Shown here piece by piece: positions 34,601 to 42,553 of a DNA stretch of 64,000 nt (position 1 is the stretch's first letter; each line of letters begins with the position of its first letter). Source of the DNA: Bacteriovoracaceae bacterium UBA4096 (lineage in GTDB: Bacteria > Bdellovibrionota > Bacteriovoracia > Bacteriovoracales > Bacteriovoracaceae); the NCBI GenBank assembly GCA_002381945.1, contig DFXY01000035.1, positions 19,845 through 83,844 of the forward strand. The letters run 5' to 3'. A program made the position numbers and the translations under genes. Under the pieces are notes generated by a model. It was given only the letters and a program-made list of their open reading frames with translations. It was not told the DNA's origin and did no database searches.

Positions 34601-35268
34601 TCTCAGGTCATCCGCTTATGAGGTTTAAAGATATCATGGGCAAACTGACTTCGATGGACATTGCCAGTATCCAAGAGCTGCCAACGGTTGCCCGCCCTGA
34701 AGGCATGGGGCCAAGGATTAAAGATGAGAATGATCCAAGCAAACGCAGTATGGTGATTGCAGGAATGATTTCAGAGTCCAAAATTATCGTCACCAAAAAA
34801 GGCGATAAAATGGCCTTTGTTACTTTTGAAGATCTTTCAGGTAAGATCGAATGTCTTTTTTTTCCTCGAGTCTTTGCTGAATTCCAGGAGTTTCTGACCA
34901 TGGATGAGCCGCTTATTCTTTCGGGAGTCGTGAACTTGGCAGAGGACCCAAAGAAATTTTACCCGAGTAAGGTTGCTCTTTTGAAGGACGAGTCTGATGA
35001 CCGGGTAACTTCAGTGAGAGTAAATGTTCCTTTAAACCATTTAAACGCCTATTCACTTTCTCAAATGAAGCAAATACTTTTAAGTTATCGAGGTTCAATT
35101 CCTATACATTTTATTTTTGATACGCCGGAAGGGCGTGCTCGATTACCTTTAGATGATAATTTCCTGGTTAGTCCTTCTCCTCAAATGGCAGCTAAGATCA
35201 ATGAGCTTCTAAATACAAATTCCGTTTCATTCATCATTGATGGCAAGGTTGAGGAAGTTCATCTGTGA
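31612..35268 (+). CDS. dnaE: DNA polymerase III alpha subunit
   Basis: 1218 residues, slightly longer than E. coli DnaE. The PHP domain starts at residue 19 with HLHLHSQYSLLDGAI and has CTDHGNMFGG; a full set of PHP histidines suggests it may still bind metal. The catalytic aspartates are in PDFDIDF (443-449). Palm motif FNKSHAVAYSVVAYQ, a helix-hairpin-helix near 880-920 and an OB-fold domain (about 1010-1090) follow. It is the replicative polymerase of the DnaE1 type. TTGTCA at 31544 with TATCTA at 31568 is a possible promoter. The stop overlaps the GTG of the next gene (GTGA at 35265). Confidence 0.97.
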   Translation: MKNPFLGSDFQNTHKDSFTHLHLHSQYSLLDGAIRLNDLFKRAKELEMPAIACTDHGNMFGGIDFYTRAISAGIKPILGSEIYFTPGSRHDRRAPRNLKTLDSQDEVEGKHQIHHLILLCKNLTGYQNLCKLLSKAYQEGFYYKPRADVELLREYSEGLIATTACLKGEVGYNLFTGQDERAYQAAMKYREIFKDDFYLEIQENGIPEQADVNKKVIAFAKENSIPLVATNDCHYVTREDAAAQEVLMCIQTGKTFEDEKRMKLSTTEFYFKSAQEMRQSFSYIPEACDNTLKIADACNLEIRWQDDKGKQIYLLPKFEIKTAETEDEYFTRLTREGLEERFNGPHFKQLREQANWESELKQQYLDRLEVEIGLIKQMGFTGYFLIVSDFIMWSKAQGIPVGPGRGSGAGSIVAYALKITNVDPIPFNLLFERFINPERISMPDFDIDFCQDRRQEVIEYVTKKYGEERVGQIITFGTLSAKAVLRDVSRVFALPYSEADTLAKLVPEELGIELQEAIDKEPKLKELEDNDPKIRRILQISKRLEGLNRHAGIHAAGVIITNEPLVTYCPLFRGAKGEQVVQFDKDFSEKIGLVKFDFLGLKTLTVISNAQKLVQRDLQPDFDIEDIDMNDQSVYEMISDGQTVGVFQLESSGMQDLCKRIKPGSIDDITAINALYRPGPMGSGMHLEFAEIKNKINGKVETYAFEELKPVLRDTYGIIVYQEQVMNIARVVAGYSLGQADMLRRAMGKKKAEEMQMHKEIFRKGAVERGFDQEKAIALFDLMEKFAEYGFNKSHAVAYSVVAYQTAFLKKYFPAQFFAALLGTEINNKEKITSYIQEAKECGIQILPPDVNESLWLFNVIGDTIRFGLGAVKGVGEGAVEEIVKERTENGAFTGYVDFCERVNLKAVNKRVMEALIKVGAFDSCEKFNRKTLLENMEFIISFAEKKQEEKLMGQTSLFDMGEVVQSSEEQLNISESPEFDEKQKLSLEAELLGIYVSGHPLMRFKDIMGKLTSMDIASIQELPTVARPEGMGPRIKDENDPSKRSMVIAGMISESKIIVTKKGDKMAFVTFEDLSGKIECLFFPRVFAEFQEFLTMDEPLILSGVVNLAEDPKKFYPSKVALLKDESDDRVTSVRVNVPLNHLNAYSLSQMKQILLSYRGSIPIHFIFDTPEGRARLPLDDNFLVSPSPQMAAKINELLNTNSVSFIIDGKVEEVHL

Positions 35269-36572
35269 AATTACTGACCCTGTTACTCTTCTTACTTTCC
35301 ACCAGCGCTCTGGCCCAACTGGTCAGTGAAAGAACTGTAAATATGGAACTCAAGGTCGCCAATCTTGAGGAGGCCAAACCTATACTGCTTCATGAAGCAG
35401 TTGAAGCTGCGATTGAGCAATACTCAACGGAGATAGGATTTGATATTAAAAAGTTTCACACACAGCTGAATGCAAAATTTATCAGATACTTTGAAGCCTA
35501 TAAAATCCGTAAAATGGCCGAGAAATTTGGGAAAAATTACGCTGCCGAATTAACCGATGATCAGAAGAAGATTTTTCTGGATGGGCTAGAAGAGCAGAAA
35601 CATAAACTCTTCATTAAGTTCTCGCGACTAGAACAAGTTTTAGATTCTTACGCCTTTAAAGAGATTCAGCGTGATCAGGCAAAGCCTGAGTTATGGAAGG
35701 CCAGTGTAGTCTTTAATTTAAATCGTGCCAAATTGGAAAAATTAAACGCCAGGCTTTTATCCGCTGATTCTAAACAGTATTCAAAGCTCCTGATCATTTC
35801 GGAAATTAATCTAATCAATATGAATTGGAATGATTTGGGCCTTGAACAAAGTTCTGTTTTTTCAAAACCCCTTATGTCCTCATGGTTAAAATGGATGGAT
35901 GCTAATGGTCCTTCAAATGTGGAAGAGATTAATCTCTGTACGGATGAATGCTTAAGCTTATTTAACAGTTGGCAGGATCTCCCTCAGGAAGAGGGAATGA
36001 ACGTTCCGGAAAATCTTCTAAATGGTGCATGGTTAAAAGTTTCCTTTAACCTGAGAAAGGTTAGCTTTTCCAAGGGCCTTAATGAGTGGGAGTTTGAGTG
36101 GGATGGCAGTGTGGTTATGCTGGACATGAACACTAAAAAAATTCTTTCCTCACATACCATCCTTCCTGAAATTAAAAGTTGGCGAGGATTAGATCAGAAA
36201 AGCCTGAACTCAAGCTTGGCGAGTGCTATGTATCGTTCTCCCTTGGATGCCTTTCAGAAATCAGTCCGAAAACTTCAAGATAATCTTCGCCTCAACCGAC
36301 TGAGTCGCTTGGTCATTCAAGGCCATCATCATATGGGTGATATCCTATCGTTGATGGAATTACTCAAGAGAGAAGGAAATAAGCTCAATTTAGAGCTGCA
36401 AATGGACTTATTTACCCAAAAAGAGGCCCAAATCCTGTGTTTTTATCAAGGTGAGGAAAAATCGTTTACGGATTTATTGTCACGACTAAAAGAGTTAAAA
36501 TCATCTCATAGCTATAGATTGGTGAATGAATTTACAGGCATTCACCATGTGTTAAAGTTAATAGCTGAATAA
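35265..36572 (+). CDS. Secreted protein of unknown function coupled to dnaE
   Basis: 435 residues, starting at GTG 35265 within the dnaE stop. A 17-residue signal peptide ends SALAQ. The mature protein is mostly helical to about 170 (LHEAVEAAIEQYSTEIGF, KIFLDGLEEQKHKLFIKFSRLEQVL), then alpha/beta, with one Cys pair (NLCTDECLSLF) and another Cys near the end. An RLVIQGHHHMGDILSLMELL segment resembles the FlgO/LpoB-like or DUF2066-type C-terminal fold, but I do not claim a family. It is followed 20 bp later by a FlgT-like lipoprotein. Confidence 0.6.
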   Translation: MKLLTLLLFLLSTSALAQLVSERTVNMELKVANLEEAKPILLHEAVEAAIEQYSTEIGFDIKKFHTQLNAKFIRYFEAYKIRKMAEKFGKNYAAELTDDQKKIFLDGLEEQKHKLFIKFSRLEQVLDSYAFKEIQRDQAKPELWKASVVFNLNRAKLEKLNARLLSADSKQYSKLLIISEINLINMNWNDLGLEQSSVFSKPLMSSWLKWMDANGPSNVEEINLCTDECLSLFNSWQDLPQEEGMNVPENLLNGAWLKVSFNLRKVSFSKGLNEWEFEWDGSVVMLDMNTKKILSSHTILPEIKSWRGLDQKSLNSSLASAMYRSPLDAFQKSVRKLQDNLRLNRLSRLVIQGHHHMGDILSLMELLKREGNKLNLELQMDLFTQKEAQILCFYQGEEKSFTDLLSRLKELKSSHSYRLVNEFTGIHHVLKLIAE

Positions 36573-36592
36573 ATTTTCTCGAGGATGAGATA

Positions 36593-37522
36593 ATGCTCTT
36601 TTTGCGATATGGACTCTTTCCCATTTTAACTCTCTCATTTATCACCAGTTCATGCGCTCCCATTACGCGCAGAAAACCGATATCCCAGGCATCTAAGGTA
36701 CGAACAGTTTCAGAATTTAGTCCAATTAAAAAGAAAATTGCCCTACTGCCTTTCTATAATGAAACCCCAATGGGAGGGGATGATCTTGCTATTACTGCCA
36801 CTGAAGAATTCCGTCGTGAAATATCCAAGTCTCGAGAGTTTCTTTTTGATCCGGAAGCCGAGAATATTTTTGGTAGCTCTAAAGAAATCTATGCAGGTGG
36901 AGGAGTGAAGCTCGCTCAATTATCCAGAAAGGCCAAGATGTCTGGAGTCAATATTGTTGTATTCGGAAGAATCAAAGAGGCAAGAGTCAGACAAAAAAGT
37001 GATGAGATCGGTTTTGTGAGAAAAGTAAAATCTCTTGCTGAATCCTACGTTGAGATTAAAGTTTTTGATGTCCTTTCCAATAAAGAACTATTTTCTGAAA
37101 CCGTTGATGGAAACATTTCTGATGACAATCTTCGCTTTTACCAAGTTGAGACTGAGGACAACTTGTCCTATCGTCAGGAGCTACTACGTTATTCGGTAAA
37201 AGTGGCAGTTCGTAAGTTCGTTCCTCGAGTGATTAAGGTTGGCGCCCGTTTGGACTGGATGGGAAGAGTAGCAAAAATTATCGGCACTCGGATATATATC
37301 AATGCCGGTCGCTCGTCTGGATTAAACTTAGGTGACATTCTGAAAGTGATCACTGAAGGCCAGGACATTTATGATCCTGAAACTGGGGCCATGATCGGTA
37401 TGTCTCAGGGAGAAGTGAAGGGAACTCTGGAGGTTGTTGATTATTTCGGCCCAGATGGAGCTGTTTGCAATCTTCATTCAGGTGGCTCAGTGACTGAAGG
37501 GGACTTTGTCCAACTTTACTAA
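36593..37522 (+). CDS. CsgG/FlgT-like lipoprotein
   Basis: 309 residues with a lipoprotein signal (SFITSSC, Cys21). Residues 45-200 resemble the CsgG/LpoB/FlgT anticodon-like fold: KKIALLPFYNETPMGGDD, SGVNIVVFGRIKEARVR, SYVEIKVFDVLSNKELFSETV. The last 95 residues resemble the FlgT C-terminal SH3-like domain: RVAKIIGTRIYINAGRSSGL, LGDILKVITEGQDIYDPETG, GTLEVVDYFGPDGAVC. FlgT stabilises flagellar outer rings in Vibrio; CsgG exports curli. Either is possible in outline, and no flagellar genes are adjacent. The stop overlaps the next start (TAATG). Confidence 0.65.
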   Translation: MLFLRYGLFPILTLSFITSSCAPITRRKPISQASKVRTVSEFSPIKKKIALLPFYNETPMGGDDLAITATEEFRREISKSREFLFDPEAENIFGSSKEIYAGGGVKLAQLSRKAKMSGVNIVVFGRIKEARVRQKSDEIGFVRKVKSLAESYVEIKVFDVLSNKELFSETVDGNISDDNLRFYQVETEDNLSYRQELLRYSVKVAVRKFVPRVIKVGARLDWMGRVAKIIGTRIYINAGRSSGLNLGDILKVITEGQDIYDPETGAMIGMSQGEVKGTLEVVDYFGPDGAVCNLHSGGSVTEGDFVQLY

Positions 37523-38895
37523 TGACAATAATCAAAAAGCTCCCATTCTTAGTCGTTTCCCGCTCTCCTTATATGAGGGGTATTCTTAAGTTTGTTCTGG
37601 AGACACTTTTGCATACTGAGGTAACGGAACTTGAATCGGAAGAGACGGCACTGTCTTTTCTTAAAAACCTTGAATCCGTTCCAAGCATGATAATTTATGA
37701 TTACACACCTAATGCTTATCTGGTGGAAGACTTCATAGGATATTTAAAAGATCATTCAAAACTAGTTAAAATCGTCATTCTGGTGGATAAGGTTCGCGAA
37801 GAAGGAAAAGAGCTTCTAAAGGATCATCACCAGATGCTTTTGATGGATGAATCTAAACTACCAGGTAGTTTAATTGAAGAGGGAAGACATCTCTTTTCAA
37901 GCTCACCTTATTTAAACGAAGAACCCTACTGCCGGATTGATATCAATTTTTTATCAATTCTGGATGGAATTAACAAAAATCTTTTCATTCGGCTTGGGCA
38001 AGATAAATACATAAAACTCTTCAACGAAGACGATACGACTAATATGCTCGACATCCAAAAGTATAAGAGTAAAGGTATAAATTATTTATACTTGAATCGA
38101 GAAACGGCTGACTGGGTTATAAATCAAATTCAAAATCAAATAGATATTTTTTTAAAGGCCAGTAATTTTCGTTTTGTCCTTCGTGGAGCTTCAGATAGCC
38201 CTGAGAAAAGATTTGAACAAAAAATTCTTCGCATGGATGATGAAGTCCATGTTGATAAAGATTTCAAAGAGTCCATTGATAAGGCCGTTGAAAAGATCAG
38301 ATCAATTGTAGAAAAAGAAGCCAAAGTAGACCACTTTCTGAAGATGCTGAAGGAAAAGCAGGACTCCTATGCCCTGTTTACTCAGAAGATGAATTTAACC
38401 AGCTTAATTGCTTGTGTCCTTGCTAAGCAACTGGACTGGATATCAAAGACCACTATGGATAAGCTGGTGTATGCCGCTGTTCTTAGTGATATCACGCTTG
38501 CTGTCCGGCCTGAACTTTTGAAAATTCAAAACATTCAGGAATTTGAGAAAGTGAAACATTCTTTAACTGAAGAAGATCAAAAGATTTTTTTAGCTCATCC
38601 GAAAGATGCAGCGAATCTGATTAAAAGATATTTCTCCAATGCTCCACCTGATACGGACGCATTGGCCTATCAGCATCATGAATTACCTGATGGTAGTGGC
38701 TTCCCACAAGGACTGCGCGCCGATAAAATTTCTCCTCTCTCCGCTTTGTTCATTGTTGCTTCTGACTTCTCCTTTTATTTTCTTAAGGATGATGAGCCGA
38801 CTCTGGACGACTTTATTCTGAAGTGCCATAGTCGTTACGATTTTATGAACTTTCGTAAAGTCATTAAAGCTTTGGAGAGGATCAAGAGAAAATGA
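37522..38895 (+). CDS. Degenerate receiver plus degenerate HD-GYP domain protein
   Basis: 457 residues. The N-terminal 125 residues follow a receiver fold (FLVVSRSPYMRGILKFVL, SMIIYDYTPN with Asp60 at the phosphoacceptor position) but lack the acidic pair. The C-terminal part from about 285 follows HD-GYP: the HD pair is Ser322-Asp323 (VLSDITLA for VLHDIGKI), HP is kept at 359-360, HHE at 385-387 and the GYP motif is DGSGFP at 390-395. Loss of the first metal-binding His suggests no or altered c-di-GMP hydrolysis, perhaps a sensor. A central region (135-220) of about 85 residues is unassigned. Coupled to the lipoprotein genes on both sides. Confidence 0.7.
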   Translation: MTIIKKLPFLVVSRSPYMRGILKFVLETLLHTEVTELESEETALSFLKNLESVPSMIIYDYTPNAYLVEDFIGYLKDHSKLVKIVILVDKVREEGKELLKDHHQMLLMDESKLPGSLIEEGRHLFSSSPYLNEEPYCRIDINFLSILDGINKNLFIRLGQDKYIKLFNEDDTTNMLDIQKYKSKGINYLYLNRETADWVINQIQNQIDIFLKASNFRFVLRGASDSPEKRFEQKILRMDDEVHVDKDFKESIDKAVEKIRSIVEKEAKVDHFLKMLKEKQDSYALFTQKMNLTSLIACVLAKQLDWISKTTMDKLVYAAVLSDITLAVRPELLKIQNIQEFEKVKHSLTEEDQKIFLAHPKDAANLIKRYFSNAPPDTDALAYQHHELPDGSGFPQGLRADKISPLSALFIVASDFSFYFLKDDEPTLDDFILKCHSRYDFMNFRKVIKALERIKRK

Positions 38896-39326
38896 AAATA
38901 CTTTTCTTCTTTTTAATGCTGGTTTTAATGTCTGCATGTGCAACCGAAAGACCCCGCTTTGTAAAAGAAAAAGTCTGCTCTACTGAAGCTTTGAAGTATC
39001 TTAAAAATCCCCGAAATAAATACAAGCGCGCTATTAGTAGCCCATCTCTCCTTATGGATATTGCAAATACTACTAAAAGCATGCAGCTGTGCTACGAAGA
39101 CTTTAAGAATAGAACGGGTTATGAAGAATTTAATACTTGTCTGGTTGTTGGCATAGATCATTTAGGAAAAACAGAGTTTTTGAATTTTTCATCCAAAGAG
39201 ATAAACTTGGATCAAAGTTTTATGAATTGCGCCAAAGCGGTAGCAGCTTCTGTACCTTATTCTAAGTATGGTAAGAATTTTATTCTTATAGAGTCCTACC
39301 AGTTTTACGTTTCATCTGATTTATAA
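38892..39326 (+). CDS. Lipoprotein with a TonB-C/AgmX-like C-terminal domain
   Basis: 144 residues, overlapping the preceding stop (ATGA). Lipobox LMSAC (Cys16). The C-terminal half (about 77-140) has the layout of the TonB-C/AgmX family seen in Myxococcus-type bacteria: a Cys-containing strand CLVVGIDHLGKTEFLNF followed by LDQSFMNCAKAVAASVPYSKYG and a last strand. The two Cys probably pair. Last gene of the five-gene run starting at dnaE; a bidirectional terminator follows. Confidence 0.6.
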   Translation: MKILFFFLMLVLMSACATERPRFVKEKVCSTEALKYLKNPRNKYKRAISSPSLLMDIANTTKSMQLCYEDFKNRTGYEEFNTCLVVGIDHLGKTEFLNFSSKEINLDQSFMNCAKAVAASVPYSKYGKNFILIESYQFYVSSDL

Positions 39327-39328
39327 AA

Positions 39329-39350
39329 AAAAGGGTCTTTCGACCCTTTT
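39329..39350. terminator. Bidirectional Rho-independent terminator
   Basis: AAGGGTC (39331-39337) and GACCCTT (39342-39348) form a stem with a TTTC loop, with A-rich sequence on the left and T-rich on the right, so it can stop transcripts from both converging genes. Confidence 0.88.
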
Positions 39351-39352
39351 CA

Positions 39353-39637
39353 TTATTCTTCTTTATGATGCTTATGTTTTTTTTCCCGTCTCATTTCTTT
39401 CATCGATTCACGTCTTTCTTTACGATGTTCTTTCATCTTTTCGTGGCAAGCTTTTAACCCCTTATCATCCTTAGCGTTGGAAATGCATGATTTGCTCTCC
39501 TGAAGAGCTGCAATCCTTTTATCCAGATGGGTAGAAAGTTTGGCCTTTCTTTCTTCAAACTTGCCGTCATCCTTTGGTTTTTCTGCAAAGGACAAGAGGC
39601 TTCCAAAAGCTAAGACAAGTACTAATAGGGTTTTCAT
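39353..39637 (-). CDS. Small secreted, highly charged protein
   Basis: 94 residues from ATG 39635-39637, with AAGGAG upstream; two further in-frame codons precede it. A signal peptide of about 18 residues (SLLSFAE) is followed by a Lys/Glu/Arg-rich helix with two Cys (SCISNAKDDKGLKACHEKM) and a His/Lys tail. The Cys spacing resembles small periplasmic helical-hairpin proteins such as the CpxP/Spy class in size, but the LTXXQ motif of that class is absent. Unknown function. Confidence 0.6.
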   Translation of the reverse strand: MKTLLVLVLAFGSLLSFAEKPKDDGKFEERKAKLSTHLDKRIAALQESKSCISNAKDDKGLKACHEKMKEHRKERRESMKEMRREKKHKHHKEE

Positions 39638-39682
39638 ACACACTCCTTGTGTTTTAAAGAATAAGCTTAGTTTAAAATGGAC

Positions 39683-40351
39683 CTATTGATAGTCAATGGG
39701 ATCATTAATACCAGCTTCTTTAAATCCTCGTAAGCGAAGTGCACAAGAATCACACTGGCCACATGCGTTGTCGTCACTTTTATAGCAAGACCAGCTAAGT
39801 GCAAATGGAACCTTAAGATCCTGGCCCTTTAAGACGATGTCGCGTTTCTTCATGCTGATAACGGGTGTGATAATTTCGATGTTACCGGCCTTGGTTCCCT
39901 CTTTAATGACTTTATTGAAGGCTTCATAATAAGAAGGTCTGCAATCAGGGTACCCTGGAGAATCCTCGTAATTGGCACCAATAAAGAGTTTCGTGGCCCC
40001 TACAACCTCGGCCCAAGAGACGGCAAGTGACAGGATGATTGAATTTCTAAATGGGACGTATGAATCAGGAATTTCTTTTGAATCTCCCTGATATGACTTC
40101 ACAGAAATTGCTTCATCAGTCAGTGAACTTCCGCCGATTTGTTTCAAGAAGGTCATATCAATGATTTTTCGATCCCTTTCAGGGATTTTATAAAACTCAG
40201 CGATATCATCAAAAGATTTTCTCTCTCTGGCAGATGTTTTCTGACCATAGTTCATATGGAGAAATGACACCTTATAATTTTCTCTTAAAGCAATCCCGGC
40301 ACAGACTAATGAGTCCATACCACCGCTTAAGAGGACGATCGCTTTTTCCAT
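39683..40351 (-). CDS. queC: 7-cyano-7-deazaguanine synthase
   Basis: 222 residues. P-loop LSGGMDSLVCAG (8-19) of the PP-ATPase fold; a zinc site of Cys in SWSCYKSDDNACGQCDSCALR near the C-terminus (four Cys) matches QueC. It turns 7-carboxy-7-deazaguanine to preQ0 with ammonia and ATP, in queuosine synthesis. Its ATG overlaps the stop of the phosphohexomutase (TGATG). queG, the last enzyme of the pathway, is also in this window at 61.6 kb. Confidence 0.95.
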   Translation of the reverse strand: MEKAIVLLSGGMDSLVCAGIALRENYKVSFLHMNYGQKTSARERKSFDDIAEFYKIPERDRKIIDMTFLKQIGGSSLTDEAISVKSYQGDSKEIPDSYVPFRNSIILSLAVSWAEVVGATKLFIGANYEDSPGYPDCRPSYYEAFNKVIKEGTKAGNIEIITPVISMKKRDIVLKGQDLKVPFALSWSCYKSDDNACGQCDSCALRLRGFKEAGINDPIDYQ

Positions 40352-42114
40352 CAGGCCTTCTCGCAGATTTCTTTAATTCTATCTTCGATAAATTTAACTT
40401 TTTTAAGAGCATTGAGTTTTTTTTGAGGAAGATCGCCCTCAGTTTCTCTTACCATAGTATAGAACTTGATCTTGGGTTCGGTTCCTGAAGGTCTTAAGAA
40501 GAGACGATTTCCACTGGCAAAGGTAAAACTTAAAACATTACTTTTAGGTAAAGCAATGGCCTTGTTGTTTTTTAAGCGAATATCCGTAGAGATAGATGTC
40601 TCATAATCTTCTTTAGCTATGATTTCTTCACCAGCAAAGTGTGATTCAGGATATTGTCTGAAATATTCCATTATTCGGGCAATCTTCTGGGCACCCTGAA
40701 TACCTTCATAATCCAGTGAAACCAGAGACTCAAAAAAGAAGCCGAATTTAGTATAGATTTCATCTAAGGCATCAACTAAGGTCATGCCTTTCTTTTTGTA
40801 ATACAAAGCCACTTCAGACATGATGGCCATCGAACTCACACCATCTTTATCACGGGATTCATTGTGAGGCATGTAACCGAAAGACTCTTCTGAAGCAAAG
40901 ACAAAATTATAGGGAGATTTTTTTTCTTCCAATTCTCGTAAAAGGCCTGCCATCCATTTAAAGCCCGTGAGCGTATCCATGACTGTTCCGCCAAAATGCT
41001 CAACTATGGCGTTTTGAATGGGAGATGTGACGATTGATTTAATAACCAGTGCTTTTTCCGGAAGTGTTTTCTTCTCCGATTTTACTGAGAATACATAGTA
41101 GAGCATAAGGGCCGCAATCTGATTTCCATTAAGAATGGCAGGTTTACCATGGTCATTGACCACTACCCCAAGTCGATCGCCATCTGGATCAGTTCCGTAG
41201 GCCACATCTCCATTGTTTTTCAACATGTAATCAATTGCCATGGCCATGGCCTTAGGATCTTCTGGGTTAGGGGATTTAACCGTTGGGAAATTTCCATCCG
41301 GCATCGCCTGCTCAGGTATGGAATGAAATTTTGTGAAGCCGAGACGGCGTGCGGTCTCCTGACATGGAACTTCACCTGTTCCGTGAAGAGCGGTAAAGAC
41401 AATGGAGAGTTCCGATCCGTGGGCTTTGCACATATCGAGATCCTGAATGACTTTCTTCTCAATCACTTGATAAAAAGCTTCTTCCACTTTCTCATCAGTC
41501 CAGCTGGCAAGACCCTGTTTTAGAGCATCTGCAAACTCCATGTGTTTAACCAGGTTCCAGTCGGTAAGTTTGTTATACTCATTGATGATTTCTTTATCGA
41601 TAGGTGGAACTACCTGAGCACCATCATTCCAGAAAGCTTTAAAGCCATTATAGATGGGCGGATTATGGCTGGCCGTAATCATGATACCGGCTTGGGCTTT
41701 ATAATAACGGACTCCAAAAGACAGCATAGGGGTCGGGGTCAAGACTCTGAAGACATGGGCCTTGATGCCATTGGCAGCAAAAACTCCAGCTGCTTCCAGG
41801 GCAAACTCTTTAGAGCAATTTCTGGAGTCATAAGAAATAACGGCACTGCCACCACCAAATTGTTCAATAACTTTGTTTGCAAGTGCTTGCGTGGCACGAC
41901 GAACATTGTATTTATTCATCCGGTTTGGTCCCATACCCATAGGGGCACGTAAACCACCAGTTCCAAATTCCAAATCCCGGTAAAATCTTTCGGTTAATTC
42001 AACTTCATTTTTTGGGAGATCCGATAAAAGAAAATTAATCTCTTTTCGATCAGCTTCACTAAAGTAAGTGTTATTTCCCCATAAAGTGGCGTTTTCGACT
42101 ATCTTTTGGTCCAT
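40351..42114 (-). CDS. Phosphohexomutase (phosphoglucomutase/phosphomannomutase family)
   Basis: 587 residues, of the alpha-D-phosphohexomutase superfamily. The catalytic phosphoserine is Ser149 in TASHNPPIYNGFKAF; the metal loop is DPDGDRLGV; the sugar-binding loop is in ASEESFGY; phosphate binding is at RPSGTEPKIKFY near the end. The length fits the eukaryote-like/PgcA-type enzymes active on glucose-1-phosphate. Substrate preference (glucose or mannose) is not settled. It heads a two-gene transcript with queC, which is probably only positional. Confidence 0.93.
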   Translation of the reverse strand: MDQKIVENATLWGNNTYFSEADRKEINFLLSDLPKNEVELTERFYRDLEFGTGGLRAPMGMGPNRMNKYNVRRATQALANKVIEQFGGGSAVISYDSRNCSKEFALEAAGVFAANGIKAHVFRVLTPTPMLSFGVRYYKAQAGIMITASHNPPIYNGFKAFWNDGAQVVPPIDKEIINEYNKLTDWNLVKHMEFADALKQGLASWTDEKVEEAFYQVIEKKVIQDLDMCKAHGSELSIVFTALHGTGEVPCQETARRLGFTKFHSIPEQAMPDGNFPTVKSPNPEDPKAMAMAIDYMLKNNGDVAYGTDPDGDRLGVVVNDHGKPAILNGNQIAALMLYYVFSVKSEKKTLPEKALVIKSIVTSPIQNAIVEHFGGTVMDTLTGFKWMAGLLRELEEKKSPYNFVFASEESFGYMPHNESRDKDGVSSMAIMSEVALYYKKKGMTLVDALDEIYTKFGFFFESLVSLDYEGIQGAQKIARIMEYFRQYPESHFAGEEIIAKEDYETSISTDIRLKNNKAIALPKSNVLSFTFASGNRLFLRPSGTEPKIKFYTMVRETEGDLPQKKLNALKKVKFIEDRIKEICEKA

Positions 42115-42240
42115 AAGTTATTCCTTAGGTTTTAACTAACAACAAACTACGAGTCGGGAGAAAAAAAGTCAAAAATAACACATCGCAAACATGTCTTGGA
42201 ACTTGATACTCCTTCTTTGGGCAATTAGAATGAGCCCATT

Positions 42241-42489
42241 ATGGCAAATGTAAAAAACAAACACCCAAAAAATATCCCAGGCCCTTTCTTTTGTACTGAC
42301 CCAGATGATGACGGAGGCGAAGGCTGTATTGCTTGCAATGTCTGCTATTCCGGTGCACCTGAGTTTTTTGCTGAAGATGATTCAGGCAATGCCTATGTAA
42401 AAAAACAGCCGACGACACCTGATGAAATTGCTTTATGTGAAGAACAGATGGATGCCTGTCCCGTAAATTCTATTGGCAAGAACGGCTAA
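42241..42489 (+). CDS. [4Fe-4S] ferredoxin
   Basis: 82 residues. Cys29, Cys32 and Cys35 (GCIACNVC) and Cys73 in ACPVNSIG form a single-cluster ferredoxin; the second cluster of the two-cluster type is missing. Cys18 and Cys66 are extra and may form a disulfide, as seen in some one-cluster ferredoxins. Predicted as a soluble electron carrier; partner unknown. An acidic stretch (TDPDDDGGEG) precedes the cluster motif. Start ATG 42241 lies about 5 bases after GAGCC, a weak site. Confidence 0.9.
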   Translation: MANVKNKHPKNIPGPFFCTDPDDDGGEGCIACNVCYSGAPEFFAEDDSGNAYVKKQPTTPDEIALCEEQMDACPVNSIGKNG

Positions 42490-42553
42490 TTTCTTTTCCA
42501 TAATCTTCAATTTCCCTTTAGACTAATAGAAATTATTTCTACAAGGGGAAGGC

